Part shown: piece by piece, positions 1-10,685 of the stretch
Layout: every line of letters starts with the position of its first letter
How positions within the stretch are numbered: position 1 is the first letter of the stretch
DNA from: Armillaria gallica
Taxonomy: Eukaryota > Basidiomycota > Agaricomycetes > Agaricales > Physalacriaceae
Reading direction: 5' to 3'
DNA length: 64,000 nt
Assembly: GCA_037576215.1 (NCBI GenBank)
Contig: JBANDB010000005.1
Span: 5,394,001 to 5,458,000, forward strand
Made by a program: the position numbers and the translations under genes
Notes under the pieces: generated by a model
What the model was told of the DNA's origin: nothing
Database searches by the model: none
What the model saw: the letters and a program-made list of their open reading frames with translations, nothing else

Positions 1-525
1 GGTATGGGGGCAGTGGGTTGGGACAAAGGGGGGTGTGCTCTGCAAGAAGCCGTGATGACTATAATGGTTATACGATTGCAAAGCTAGAGAACATACCTCT
101 TCGGGCGGATCGGCTGGGGTGGACGTTGGTGCGGAGACAGACGACGAAACCTGGGGCGATGAAACCTGGGTCTTAGTAGTATCAGGTAAGACAGTTGTTC
201 TCGGCAGCAAACTTGTATAAGCTCACGTTCGGATGGCAAGGGTCTTTGGGACATTGTGAGTGACGTGCGGCGGTGCTCATGGAGGGCTGAAGGTCCAGGC
301 TTTCCCCTCGACACAGACAAAGACAACGTTGGTCAGGACTGGCGTCCAAGTCACCTACAGTTCGGGAGATGAAGGCAAGATTGAAGAGCGCTCGGGCAGC
401 GAAGCAGGGATGTGGCATTGCTGCCTTTTCAGGATGGATGGGTGTGGGCTTAAAATCGTCCTGAAAGCAGTCAGTTATCTGATGGACGATATTGCCGAAG
501 GTCGGCGCTATATGAGAGTGGTGAG
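1..525. other. Region without a supportable gene
   Basis: Short open frames exist on both strands, but none has a recognisable domain, consistent splice sites or clear coding character. The minus-strand frame at 84-326 could be a further exon of the cysteine-rich candidate gene just downstream, but no splice junction joins them convincingly. Confidence 0.4.
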
Positions 526-1924
526 CTAACGCAAAGGAAGCGTCTCGATGAAAGTGGCGAACTGACCTATGATAAAGCAGGACTTGAAGCGGGTTTCAGC
601 ATCGGTGCCTGCTGGCCTGGCCGCCTTGGCAAGAGAGCAGTGCATGCGGAGGTTACCATGATTCCAATACATGGACTGTCTGGCGCTCTTGGCACACATC
701 AATTTGGTGGTACCTCCAGCCGAGCGAAGTTGAAGAAGACACCAACCACAATCGTGAGGCTGCACGTCCTCGCTGAGATGGAGCCCGGGGATTTTGGGCG
801 TGTCTTGGCATTTTTGGTGGTCAAGAACAGCCTTATGGATATCACGAAAAGAGTCGGTATCCTTGGAGGTACGTACGGTGAAGGAGAGTTGGAGGGCAGT
901 GAGACGGTCGATGAGCAGCTGGACATGGGAATGTTCAAGTTTCCAGTCAGCTGTAGATGGGTCGTCGGGGTGAAGGTGGGGAGGATTGTCATGTAAGCAC
1001 TGGGTGTTGGGGCAATGAAGGGGCATGATGAGAAAGCAGAACTCAGCGTAGCTCGGCTGATTACTGTTGCGCCCAATGGTGAGGTTGTCAACGAAGGTGC
1101 GGGATTGGTAAGACTGCTGATGGCGAGCATTGGTTCCGTTCCTGCCGCAGACGTTTACAAGGGGTCCTGATGGTCCGGTGTAGGCTGGAAAGGATGGTGG
1201 TGGTTGGAGACCGGCAGTGAGGAGTGGATCTGGGGGGATCTGTTGACCTGACATGCTCGATGATGGGGCAGATGATGACGATGCAATCATCTGAGCTACC
1301 ATACTGGCGGGATTGGTCTGCAAAGGTGTATGGGGTGCCAATGAGCCGGATACCGACGGTACAAGCGGGTATGGGAGCAGAGCAGGGGCTGAGATGGATT
1401 GGAGTCCTGTTCCACCAGGAGGGGGATGAAAAAAGGAAGTGGATGCTGTTGGCGCAGGGGTAGCTATTGGGGCACTGACGGGGACGGGAGGAGGGGGGGA
1501 GAAGAGAACGTAGGAATGATGCCGGCCAAGATGTCGGCTGGGGAGGAAATGACTGGCTTGTCAATGCTGTGGAAGTCACAAGGGCCTCCGCACTGACAGT
1601 ACAGTGGGTTATTTTCTTGCTGCACATGGAACATTGAGAAGCTGAAACGGGTTGAAGGGAAAGATGACATACCACAGCAAGTCCTCGGCAATTAGCAGGA
1701 CTGTAGGTCCTCGGATACTCGCCGACGTGCATGAAGGGATAGTGCGTGGTGTAGTAGCACCTGCACGCACGACATATACGCTGTAAAGAGGTGAGAGGAT
1801 GTAACGGTTAAAGAGGAACATTACTCGCCATTGCATTCTCCGCATGAACTTCGCCGACGACAAAGGTGGGGCAGCGTCCCGGGCAATTCGAACAGGCTCT
1901 GCGCATAGGGTGATTGGGTTCCAT
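526..1924 (-). CDS. Candidate cysteine-rich hypothetical protein, possibly broken
   Basis: I do not recognise the family. A start at 1924 opens a short Cys-rich exon (CSNCPGRC). A second exon contains RICRACRCYYTTHYPF and then HVGEYPRTYSPANCRG, followed by a good intron at about 1620-1672 (GTATGT...GCAG). The next exon holds LYCQCGGPCDFHS and a Pro/Ser-rich stretch. That frame closes at 1464, yet the following frame (526-1440) continues the Pro/Ser-rich composition and later has Cys/His pairs such as CPNTQCLH and DCGWC. The switch of frame falls at a run of seven C residues near 1496-1502, so either a homopolymer error or a real frameshift splits the gene. The exon 1 to exon 2 join does not keep phase from the 1924 start; the alternative start at 1863 does. 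Cys/His spacing hints at metal binding, but this is inference. It could equally be a decayed gene. Confidence 0.35.
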
Positions 1925-3116
1925 GGAGGTAAATCGAAGAAACGAAGTTGGAAAAGTAAAAATGATTGAAGGGAGTGTGATTGGTTTGATGTTTGGAGGT
2001 GGGGGTCTGGGTAAGCTCTTATTAGTTAGAAAATTGAGATAATTGACATGATGTTTTGGAAATATTGTTATGACTATTATACAATGAAGATATGAATTAT
2101 GCGCTTGAAACACCTGACCGTGGCAGAGAGTGGATCCAGAATGTGCCTGAATGTAGCCAGATAGTCTAATGCTTTCTATTCATGGTTTGATTGCAGGTAC
2201 ATCAATTATTTCGTTCCTTATGTCTCTATCAAATATGTCAAGCGGTTGGGATATCATATGGGTGTGACCAAATGTGACTGTTCACCTGATTTCAGTGGGA
2301 ATGGGTGGACTGCCGTGGACACCAGTGACAGGCGGAGCGATGGCATTGCGTGGGGTTGCATGGAGACCCCGTTTCTTGCCACGGGATGCCATGGATTATA
2401 ACGGTCAAGAACGCCACTATGTTGGATGGATCTACTCGCCTGTTCACTGAGCTGCACGGAATGCCACGGAATGCCACGGGTTGCCATTGGTGGGCACGGC
2501 TGGGCATGAGTGATCATGGGTGGCCATTGGGGCTCCCTAGTGGACATTGGTGGAATTGAGGTTTTGTCCAAAGAATCCACATGTAGTCACAGAAGGAAGA
2601 TCGCGCCCAGAAGACTTCGAGCCAGGTCGTCCATCAATTCGTTCATATCTGTTGGGAACAGACGTCGGAAGGCACAAAGGACGTGACGGATATGGCTCGA
2701 ACGAACGTATATTCGTGGACAGATACGTAGGTGATGGTGGTACGAAGCCAAGAAACAGTAGTGATCGATGCGAAAATCAAAATAATGTAAAACAAAAGAT
2801 GGCGTAGCCATCGGCCCAGTGGCCGTGAAACCACAAACCTCAACAGTATCGTTCACTCTTGTCAAACCGTCGCAAAGCACGCGAATCTTCCCATCGGGCT
2901 TCCTAACGAGTCTCAAGCTGACAGTTGAGCTTACCGTGAGAAATATTCCAGTTATCAGAGTCCATCACGGACTCTGCCGACTTGAACTTGTTTCCTTGCA
3001 AAACACGATGAAAGAAAAAAGACGTTCTGAAAGTGAAGAAAACGCAGACAGAAATATCATGCTTGGGCTGCTTTTCCTTTTGGTGTATGACCGATGCTGC
3101 TAACTTCGAAGCTGCG
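1925..3116. other. Intergenic; short degenerate GGAATGCCAC repeats
   Basis: Between about 2350 and 2560 the words GGAATGCCAC, GGGATGCCATGG and GGTTGCCATTGG recur, which gives spurious open frames rich in His, Gly and Trp. A minus-strand frame at 2587-2916 begins with a reasonable-looking peptide (RLVRKPDGKIRVLCDG) but has no family match that I can name and no promoter. No gene is called. Confidence 0.4.
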
Positions 3117-3309
3117 AGACAAGATGGTTGTTATGGATATTGGGTATCTGTTATTTTGGCGCATGAGCCAACACATGCCCGTACTCGGCCTTCTCGGTCT
3201 TAGTACTGACTTGCTCGCACTTTCTTGTATCTTCTTTTACTTTCTCTGCTTTTCTTACAGATACTAGAATACGCTAGAACATAGTAGAATAATAATGAAT
3301 TGAACTCTT

Positions 3310-3317
3310 GTGTATAT
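3310..3317 (+). promoter_or_regulatory. TATA-like box in a gene-free, LTR-like stretch
   Basis: A TATATAAA-like motif lies in an AT-rich stretch that precedes the hairpin array and has no open reading frame behind it. A promoter-like motif followed by non-coding sequence resembles the inside of a solo LTR of a retrotransposon, but I could not define TG...CA ends or a target-site duplication. Confidence 0.25.
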
Positions 3318-3393
3318 AAACTCGTACATATCTTGTACTAGAAAGAATCTTAATCAATCTACCACTTTCAGGACACTTTCATTGCGTGAACCC

Positions 3394-3608
3394 TCAGTTA
3401 CGCTTAGCGCTTGCTGAACAAACCGTTGGATAGTATGCCTAGTGCTTTCCAATACCAATCTGAAGGCTACGCCTAGTGCTTGCCTTCACCTCTGCCCCGT
3501 AGGCTGTAATAGCTTCGCGCTTACAGGCGTTCTGTATCGGCTTTCCCCTTCGGTAATAGCTCCGCGCTTACCGGTTACTTCTCTCTAGCAATTGCTTCGG
3601 GCTTGCTA
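3394..3608 (+). repeat. Array of six stem-loops with conserved loops and variable stems
   Basis: Six short hairpins follow each other within 215 bp. Their stems are: TCAG/CTGA (3394-3417), TTGGA/TCCAA (3426-3452), TGAAGGC/GCCTTCA (3461-3488), CTGTAA/TTACAG (3504-3526), CGGTAA/TTACCG (3551-3573) and TAGCAA/TTGCTA (3586-3608). The loops are alike: TAGCTTCGCGC, TAGCTCCGCGC and TTGCTTCGGGC in the last three, and ...GCCTAGTGCTT in the second and third. Stem sequences differ between units while complementarity is kept, which is what selection for folding, or copying of a foldable element, would leave. Flanks carry no open frame. This could be part of an LTR leader or a small transcribed structured RNA. 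Function unknown. Confidence 0.7.
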
Positions 3609-3840
3609 CCTCCATTTATCTCGCAAACCGACCACTCAGGTCTCCTCACGAAACCTTGCCGGAATCCATTATATTCCCTAACATACATCACTTCTAATTA
3701 ATCCTACCGATTGTAATTTATTCGTCTGTAGACTCATGTACAATCAATGTAGTATCTGTATTTGAACAATATCGTGCTTTCGTCGCCTGCTTTGCACGCT
3801 ACATTACCTTTCACGACTGCAATTCAGCTCCTATCAGAAC

Positions 3841-4770
3841 CTATAGATCTGAATACCAGCCCCACACGGACTCATTAGGTCCCACATACTCGCGCATGAT
3901 GGGAAGTTCCTGAGGGTTCAAGTGCACATATAAACACCGAATACGAAGATCGATCGAATCATGCCAACTTGACGTGTAATGAAAAGTTTCGCCCAACAGG
4001 TTGATAACGTCCCCTCGGCCTGTATAATACGCTCTCCATTCAGGACTCCGAAACCGTATCTGAATCCTACTCATCACCTCTCCCAAGTGATTCAGGCAAA
4101 CCAAAATTTCGCGCGCGTCGTCCCAGAGCATCGAAAGACGTCGAGGAATACATTCCATGATGATGAGCCGGTACGAGGATAACACGCAAAATCGCTTGGT
4201 GAGGTGAAGCAGAATCTCGAACCCACAGGAGCCTCGGAGCTCTGTGACTAAAAGCTCCTCGCTGTCCCACAAAAGGTCTTCAAAACGGGATTCAATGATT
4301 TGACAGGCTCTCAGATAGTCCACCTGAGCTGCGCGTATGTGATGCTCGGCGTTTGCGATATTTATATCGTGCGAAGACTCCGATTTTGAGCGCAAGATAT
4401 ACAATCCTTGCTGGAGAAACAGATAGACCTCCTTCCACATGGCGGAGATGGCCCTGTAGAATTCTACAGCAATATCCCGGATAGGAGTAAGAATGCTGTA
4501 GACGGCTGAGCGTCGAAAGATAGATGCGAGGGACGTTTGTGTGATCAAGCACATGAGGTTTGACTGGAACGACTCCACGTCGTTGAGGAGGGTGTTTATG
4601 GCATTAGCTAGGGTTGTTATCTCGTTTTGGTCCTAGATAAGTTGTGTCAACGCAATATCGTAGATGAGGTATAGATCGGAAAGGATACCTTTGGGGCATG
4701 TTTCATTATGGCCAAAAAGTCGTCGCCCTGGATACCCTGCCATGTCTTCACACAGCAATAACTTGACGCA
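3841..4770 (-). CDS. Hypothetical mainly helical protein
   Basis: The last exon is long and open (about 250 residues), beginning DQNEITTLANAINTLLND after an acceptor at about 4635 and ending at 3841. A preceding exon containing WQGIQGDDFLAIMKHAP joins in phase through an intron of about 55 bp (GTATCC...TCTAG). An earlier exon must exist, because that frame is closed upstream near 4760; I could not place the start codon. The protein has no signal peptide or membrane segment. It reads as amphipathic helices with repeated Leu and Arg, in the style of many Agaricomycete orphan proteins of 220-300 residues. It is similar in size and helix-rich character to the duplicated orphan proteins near 57 and 62.6 kb, but I see no alignable motif. 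Function not assigned. Confidence 0.55.
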
Positions 4771-4799
4771 CTTTGAATCGAGGATTAAGTCCAGGCGGA

Positions 4800-5165
4800 G
4801 ACATGATTGTGTCAATGTTTAGCCGTTAGTAGTCAACGTTCAACAGAGAGAACCACTCCTTTACCAAGATGCGTGTCTCAGGCTGTCTCACGGAAGTCGC
4901 CGTAAATTGGAAAAAGTACATAGCGCCCTGTGACCAAGAATGTCAAGAACAGGAAGGTTTGAACTGAAAGAGTTACAATCGCGAAGCACAAGACAATGAA
5001 ACGTGACCGCGCATTGCACCTGTATGGATGCCGCCGCTTTCATTTCATTTCCTTTTAAGAGTCCCGTAACATAGACAGACAGTGACAAAAGACCTCCAGG
5101 AACGTTAACATGGACTCCAATGAAGATATAGATTACAAAAATACATGTGTACTATAATGATATCG
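4800..5165. other. Short intergenic region between tail-to-head minus-strand genes
   Basis: The stretch lies downstream of the Prp46 stop codon and upstream of the hypothetical gene at 3.8-4.8 kb. It should hold the Prp46 3' end and the promoter of the next gene. No TATA box, repeat or additional gene is evident. Confidence 0.4.
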
Positions 5166-6799
5166 TCATTGGGACTGCTCGGCATAAACCTAGACGAGGA
5201 ACAGGTCAACAACAGAAGGTAGCTTCAAAACGAAGACTTACCTTGATTGTTTTATCAGCACCACCAGTAATTAACCGTGTCCCGGTCATATCAAAGGTCG
5301 AACAGAAAACACCAGCTTCTGCTTCCAGAGACCCAGGTTGAGGAACGTCGTCCATGTTCTGGAAAGGAGTACCCGTGTTATAGTCCCAGAACGTGAGAGT
5401 ACCATTGTCGCCTGAAGATAATATGTACGTTAATAAGCAGCTGCGGTAATGAAAAAGAATCCGAGGCGCCTCACCCCCAGAGAAGAAGACACCCTCGGCG
5501 TTGACCGACAGCGTGTTGATGATTGCGTTATGCCCACTGAAGTTGAACACGAATGTGCCTTCAGGACACTTCCATTTCTTTATGTTGTTACCACCTGCCG
5601 ATCCAGACGCAAACGAATATTCGGTAGGATGTATAGCTAAAGACCGAATAGACTTTTTGTGGTGCGTAAGCGTCACCATAGTTTTTCCGGCCGCGAGGTC
5701 CCATAATCTAAGGGTTCACGGTTAGCATCTGGAGAAGACGGGGAACTCATTGTATTGAAATGCACCTGACTGTCGAATCCATGCTTCCGGTGATGACTTG
5801 TGGGTCTGATTCTTGGCACTTCACATCTGCAACCGTACCAGTGTGACCAGAGAGAACATGAATCTGGGCCTTTGTCCGCATGTCCCAAACACGAGCAGAC
5901 GCGTCACGTCCGGCAGTGACTAACACATCGAGAGTTGGATGGAGGGACAGGGAATATACGCCAGACAGATGCCCGTGGTAATGCCGAATGACCTTGTTAG
6001 CTTCCAAGTCCCAGCATTTTACCATCTGCGAAAAAGCCCATCAGTATCGCGTTGTTATTGATTGAATGGACGCACTTTATCCTCACCACACGAGAAGAGG
6101 TACGGATGCCGTGACGATACGGCCAGACCCCTCACGGTGGATATGTGCCCCGTTAGCGACAGCTTCAGCTCTCCCGACGCAAGATCCCAGATTTTTATCA
6201 CACGGTCACCGGCACCTGTGGCAAACCACTGGTTGCCTGGTTCAACTGCAACACTTCGGACCCATCCCAGATGCCCAGAAATAACACGAACAAGCTTCCA
6301 TGGCGGGTGATACGTAGGCTTAACCGTCCGTGTCGTTTTATGTAGAGTGAGAGCCTGCGAGAGTCTACTCGCCGACGCGAATGTTGATGGCTGCGAGACC
6401 GGCGTGTTGTCTATTTTGGCAATCATACGTGATGTTTCTGCATCTGCCGAGGCTGCACCGAGTTAGGACAACGCTTGCAAGGCAATCAAAGGGGCACACC
6501 TCCTGCAGTTATTAATTTCCGTTGTTCCTTTGGACGTGACGGGCCCACATGACCCTGCTGAGAGAGAAGGGCAGACGGGAGTTCTTTGAAATCACGATAC
6601 TCGTCGTATATCTTCGCCGCCAGTCGTAGTCGTGCACTGTTGATGTAACATGGGACTGTGTTCTGCGAGGAAAATAGGTGATTTACCTGTTCTCTTCGTC
6701 TTTGAAGCCTGCGTCAGGACATGAGGCAAATACGCTGCGTGTTCGTTTTCCATTTAAGTTGAAAAGCGGTTCTAGAGGCGGCAAAGCAGCGGTCGACAT
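5166..6799 (-). CDS. PRP46: Pre-mRNA-splicing WD40 protein Prp46/PLRG1
   Basis: Prp46 (PLRG1 in animals) is a WD40 propeller of the Prp19-associated (NineTeen) complex that helps activate the spliceosome in the nucleus. Translation from the ATG at 6797-6799 gives [19 protein letters not shown], then a helical N-terminal region with [15 protein letters not shown] and a serine-rich link. Seven WD repeats follow, including [37 protein letters not shown]-type repeats, [19 protein letters not shown] and [11 protein letters not shown]. The protein ends TIKVYAEQ plus two residues. Exons are separated by introns of about 50-65 bp; the last intron precedes a tiny final exon that encodes the conserved VYAEQ ending. 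Length is about 450 residues, normal for the family. The gene is divergent from TFIIS and probably shares the 460-bp upstream region with it. No defect is visible; I am very confident. Confidence 0.95.
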
Positions 6800-6857
6800 G
6801 GTGGAAGAGGAAAGAGAAGGAAGGAGATCGTCGTCGTGGTCGTCGGCGTTGAGCAGT

Positions 6858-6871
6858 GTAACCCTAACCCC
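6858..6871 (+). promoter_or_regulatory. Telobox-like motif between Prp46 and TFIIS
   Basis: The sequence GTAACCCTAACCCC contains AACCCTAA, the telobox-type element known from promoters of ribosomal and growth-related genes in fungi and plants. It sits in the shared upstream region of two divergent housekeeping genes, 59 bp from the Prp46 start. A single occurrence does not indicate a telomere. Regulatory use is inference. Confidence 0.3.
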
Positions 6872-7262
6872 AGTGTGATTGATCGGCTAGGCTTAGTAAG
6901 ACTCCAAAAATGGACAAAGGACAAAACCGAGAGAAAAACTCAAAAATCATCACCTCTAATAACGCGTATCGGCTAACGTTATTCATTCTGACCACTTGAG
7001 TGCCCAAAATATCCTTCGAAGTTCGCTCTTTCCAAGCGGCGACTGCTCGCAGTCGGCGTATATCGGGGCCGTGAGAATGTTACATAATCTGCTTGTGCCT
7101 GTTTTATTTCCAGACCTCAGCCATGCGCCACAAAAGTTCTGTCTCTTTCGATTGTGCAGCGATAAGGAAATTGCTGCAAACTTCCTGGAGAGAGTCTGTA
7201 TCCGTCGTGTAGCAGTGTATTCGGGTGTACGTCGTACAACTATAGTAGGAGAGGCATACACG

Positions 7263-8650
7263 ATGTCGCAAGTGTTAGAGTTAAAGAAACACGCAAAACA
7301 GCTTCAAAGCAGTGGCGCTTCTGAAAAGGTATGTTGTACCTCTGTGTTGCACCTCCGATTTACTGATTTTACCTCTGTAGGAATTGACAACTGTGCTACA
7401 AATACTGAAGAAAGATTACCAAGTAAATGAAGCAGTCCTAAGGGTGGGTATTTCACGTCAATTTTTTCGGTCGTGTGGGCATGTACTAATCGGGATTCAA
7501 TAGGAGAGCAGAGTAGGTCTGGCTGTAGGCAAACTACGAACGCATGCGTCAAAGATTGTCTCCGACCTGGCGAAGGATATCGTGAAGAAGTGGAAGAACG
7601 ACGTGGAGAAGGCGAAGCAGGGCCATCACAGTGGGGGGTCGAGCAAGCCGGTGCAGAATGGAAAACCAGCCCCAAGTGCGTCCTGATTTCTTCGTCGACT
7701 ATGAAAGGTCCTGACGGTCGTTGTCTACAGCCAGGAAGGCCTCAGTGGCTTCGGATAGCAAGCCGACGACGCAGACAGCGAACAAGGCGACCACGAGGTC
7801 GTACAAAAGCGACGGCTTAGCAATCAAGCTGTTTGGGGAAGAAACAAGGAACACATGCCTCGGACTCATGTATGACTCCCTTGCGTTCGACTCAAACGCT
7901 CGTGAGTACTGCATCGAAATCACCAGTTACCTACCTGATATCTCATTTAGCCACCGACCTAATCCTCAAACGAGCTCAGGCAGTTGAAAAAGGAGTCTAC
8001 GATCTCCGTGGAACTGCTGACGCCGAATACAAGGGGAAAATACGTTCCCTGTTCGTCAATCTGAGGGATAAGGGCAATCCGTCACTGAGAGAAGGTGTTA
8101 TCAGTGGCGACGTACCTGCTGAGAAGTTGGCTACCATGACTAGTGAGGTAAAGATTCGTCCACCCCCGTTTGGTGACGCATGCTCACCACGTCTAGGAAA
8201 TGGCCTCCGAAGAAAGAAAAGCCGCTGACAGCAAAATCCGAGATCAAAACTTGTTCCAATCTCTTAGCGCCGAAGAACAGCAGGCGGAGACGGAAGCGTT
8301 TCAATGCGGAAGATGCAAACAGGTGCGTCCAGCAAACAATCAATAGCACGTTTTATTGATCCCATCAACCTATCAGCGAAAATGTCGCTATCGTCAAGCC
8401 CAGACGCGGAGTGCCGATGAACCGATGACTGTACGTATCGTCCTTTGCATTTGTACGTATTCTAGTAGCTGATGATCTCTTCTTAGACCTTCGTAACGTA
8501 CGTTCACTTGGTCACTCCCTTCACTATGCTGCGCCATACTGACCTTTTCCTTTTTATTAGATGTACCAACTGTGGAAATAGGTGTGTTTACCCGTTCCCT
8601 CCCATAATCCTTCAATTAATCCAGCCTTTACCAGATGGAAATTTTCATAA
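7263..8650 (+). CDS. DST1: Transcription elongation factor TFIIS
   Basis: TFIIS rescues backtracked RNA polymerase II by stimulating transcript cleavage. The model starts at the ATG at 7263 (MSQVLELKKHAKQLQ) and uses about nine exons with 45-65 bp introns. The N-terminal helical TFIIS domain has LKKDYQVNEAVLRESRVG. After a Lys/Ser-rich linker comes the central domain, with VEKGVYDLRGTADAEYKGK and SLREGVISGDVPAEKLATMT. The C-terminal zinc ribbon reads CGRCKQ...CRYRQAQTRSADEPMT...CTNCGNRWKFS, with four cysteines in two CxxC pairs and the acidic SADEP loop whose Asp-Glu pair enters the polymerase active site. The final intron ends just before the codons for RWKFS and the TAA at 8648-8650. Length is about 300 residues, as expected. 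It is transcribed away from Prp46. Very confident. Confidence 0.97.
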
Positions 8651-9179
8651 GCAGCGCGTTATATTTTTGTCGCTGCCGATCTCCCCCGTATGCCGTACAC
8701 TCCGTCTGCTCTTAGTTTTATAGTATTGTGAACCAACAAGTAATGGTTTTTTGTATGATCATCTTTCGCTCCGTTATACCACGTTTATCTCCTTCTCTTC
8801 TTATCTGTCATTGTACCTCTGGGTCAAATTTGACATCACTTCACTGCCACTTTTTTTTTTACTATCTTTCGCTCCAATCTTCCTGATCCATCGTCATCAT
8901 TTATTTGCGTACTCTTCATCCACAGGCGCCGGCGGCCCCGTGGAGCACTGCGATCCCCTGTAGTGACCAGAAAGCAGGAGAAAATTCCAAAAAGCCTTGC
9001 GTAACTCCAAATAACCTCCACTTTTTCAAATTTCAATGTGATATTTTTTTCATTCGTCAATGATCGCCAGGCACGTTCTTATGTGACGTCATTTTAATTT
9101 TCGCCAAGCAAATGAGGTATCCGCGTCATAAGGGCAACCCACATCGACGTCATCTGCCTCCATAGGCCATGGCGGCGGG
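8651..9179. other. Intergenic, pyrimidine-rich then promoter-like
   Basis: The region starts with the TFIIS 3' end and is rich in T and C up to about 8930. It then becomes the upstream region of the small membrane-protein gene. A CCAT-GGCGGCGGG stretch precedes its TATA box. No open frame is supportable. Confidence 0.45.
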
Positions 9180-9186
9180 TATAAAG
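9180..9186 (+). promoter_or_regulatory. TATA box of the first small membrane-protein gene
   Basis: TATAAAG lies 104 bp upstream of the ATG at 9290, directly after a GC-rich stretch, at a normal position for a fungal core promoter with a short 5' untranslated region. Confidence 0.6.
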
Positions 9187-9289
9187 AGAATACAGTCTCA
9201 CTTTGACCCCCCAGAAAGTCTCACTCTATCACATATCCAACTAAACCAAATACTCAATTTCATACTCCCGCCTTGAATCACTGTCAAAC

Positions 9290-9615
9290 ATGGTACGCGT
9301 CGAATAGTAACTCAACTCTACTTGTTTCGTACTGAATTCCACGCGTTTTTTCCAGGGATCTGTTGTCTCTGCAATCGGACGTGGTATAAACGCGATCATC
9401 TCCGCGATTGCCAGTGTTATAATGACCATAATCGGTGCTATCACTTCGGTAAAATCTTTTATTATTGTCACACTTTATGTCGAGACTGACAAAAATCGCT
9501 AAAGGTGATTGTCACTATCTTTGATGTTATCGCAGACATTCTCTGCTGTCGCTGCTGCGGCTCGAGACGAAGCAGCATGCGCACAGGGCGGAGACGAAGA
9601 GGTGCTAATTATTAG
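9290..9615 (+). CDS. Tiny hydrophobic membrane protein, copy 1
   Basis: The encoded protein is only 68 residues. It begins GSVVSAIGRGINAIIS after the initiator Met, continues as an Ile/Val/Ala-rich hydrophobic stretch to about residue 48, and ends in a Cys-rich and basic tail (ILCCRCCGSRRSSMRTGRRR). This suggests one or two membrane helices, with a cysteine cluster that could be palmitoylated and a positive cytoplasmic tail; these roles are inference. The first coding exon is just the ATG: the donor GTACGC follows it at once. The second intron ends CTAAAG and interrupts the hydrophobic segment. A clear paralog follows 0.4 kb downstream in the same orientation with the same exon plan, and a relic exists near 43.8 kb. 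I recall similar short proteins in other Agaricomycetes but know no function. Confidence 0.75.
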
Positions 9616-10039
9616 ACGCGGATGAGACGCTGTAGACGACCCGCGTGAACGTACCGATATACCTTTTTCATACCTTACTACTTTCCTCTACTCTTTCTCC
9701 TTTAGCAGATAAGCAAAACACGGACTTTTTCATATGTATCAATTTTCAACTGAGATGTGCGTTTTATTGAACCGATAATCACAACATCTAGGAAGGAAGG
9801 AAGGTGATTTTATTGATCAGCTGTTTCCCTTCTACTACGCAGCAACATCAAGGTTACTTAATTCAACTGGATATTCCGTTATTCATCACGACGGATGTTT
9901 CTTGGATGTTTCAGTATCGCCAAGCATTCGCGTCGGGAATGCTATTCGCCTCCGACATGGTGAGTATGAAAAGAGAGTCTCGGTACGTCTCACTAAACTA
10001 TTCAAGAACTAAAAATCACCCTTGTGTCGACTGTTAAGT

Positions 10040-10475
10040 ATGGTATGCATCGGAGTAATTCTGTCCTGCTTTTATACTGACTTTTACCGCCAGGGATCTG
10101 TCATTTCTGCATTGGGACGCGGTATCGGTACCATCTTCGCTACACTCGGACGCGGTATCGGCCGCATCGTTACTTCGATTGTGCATGTTTTTGTGACGAT
10201 AGTCCAAGCTTTCACGGCCGTATAGCCTTTCATTATCGTTTAATCTTACGTCGAGGCTGACCAAATGGGTGCAGGTGATCATCTCTATCTATGATGTTCT
10301 CTCGGACATTGTCTGCTGTCGCTACTGCGGCTCGAGACGAAGCAAAATGCGCTCAGGGAAGAGGCGGGACTTCCCTTCAAACCTGAAGCGGGACGGCACT
10401 TCCAGCGGGCAGGAAGGTACTCCAAACGGACAGGAAGGCATTCCAAAGAGGGAGGAAAGCACTTCCACGTATTAG
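10040..10475 (+). CDS. Tiny hydrophobic membrane protein, copy 2
   Basis: This is a paralog of the gene at 9290, with the same layout. Start codon ATG 10040-10042 is followed immediately by an intron (GTATGC...CGCCAG). The second exon encodes GSVISALGRGIGTIFATLGR and a hydrophobic run, and a second intron of about 50 bp (GTATAG...GTGCAG) sits at the same place as in copy 1. The last exon encodes DVLSDIVCCRYCGSRRSKMR and then a longer hydrophilic tail with three GQEG-type repeats, ending at TAG 10473-10475. An upstream ATG at 9958, also followed by GTGAGT, could serve as the start through a longer first intron and would give the same protein. Without the second splice the frame stops at 10225. 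An internal duplication (LGRGIG twice) lengthens the N-terminal part. Function unknown. Confidence 0.7.
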
Positions 10476-10685
10476 ATGTCAAGTACTGTGGTATTGTACA
10501 TGATACTTAACGCCCGGCAAACGAGCTTCGGAGTCTTTCCACTTACTATGGGTACGCTTGATAGTGAGGAGAGTCCCAACAATGGCTACGACTCGCCTTG
10601 ATAGTATGTAATGTTACGGCAAACAACGGGGAAAATATTTGATGTTGTTGACTGGGATAGCCTTTCGGTGCGACTGCTTACTACT

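Noticed and set aside
2587..2916. Minus-strand open frame with a plausible peptide (RLVRKPDGKIRVLC)
   Set aside because: It has no promoter, no convincing neighbouring exon and no family that I can name; coding status could not be supported.
3117..3840. Solo LTR retrotransposon
   Set aside because: A TATA-like motif and non-coding sequence fit, but TG/CA ends, a target-site duplication and a second copy were not found, so it is only mentioned as a possibility.
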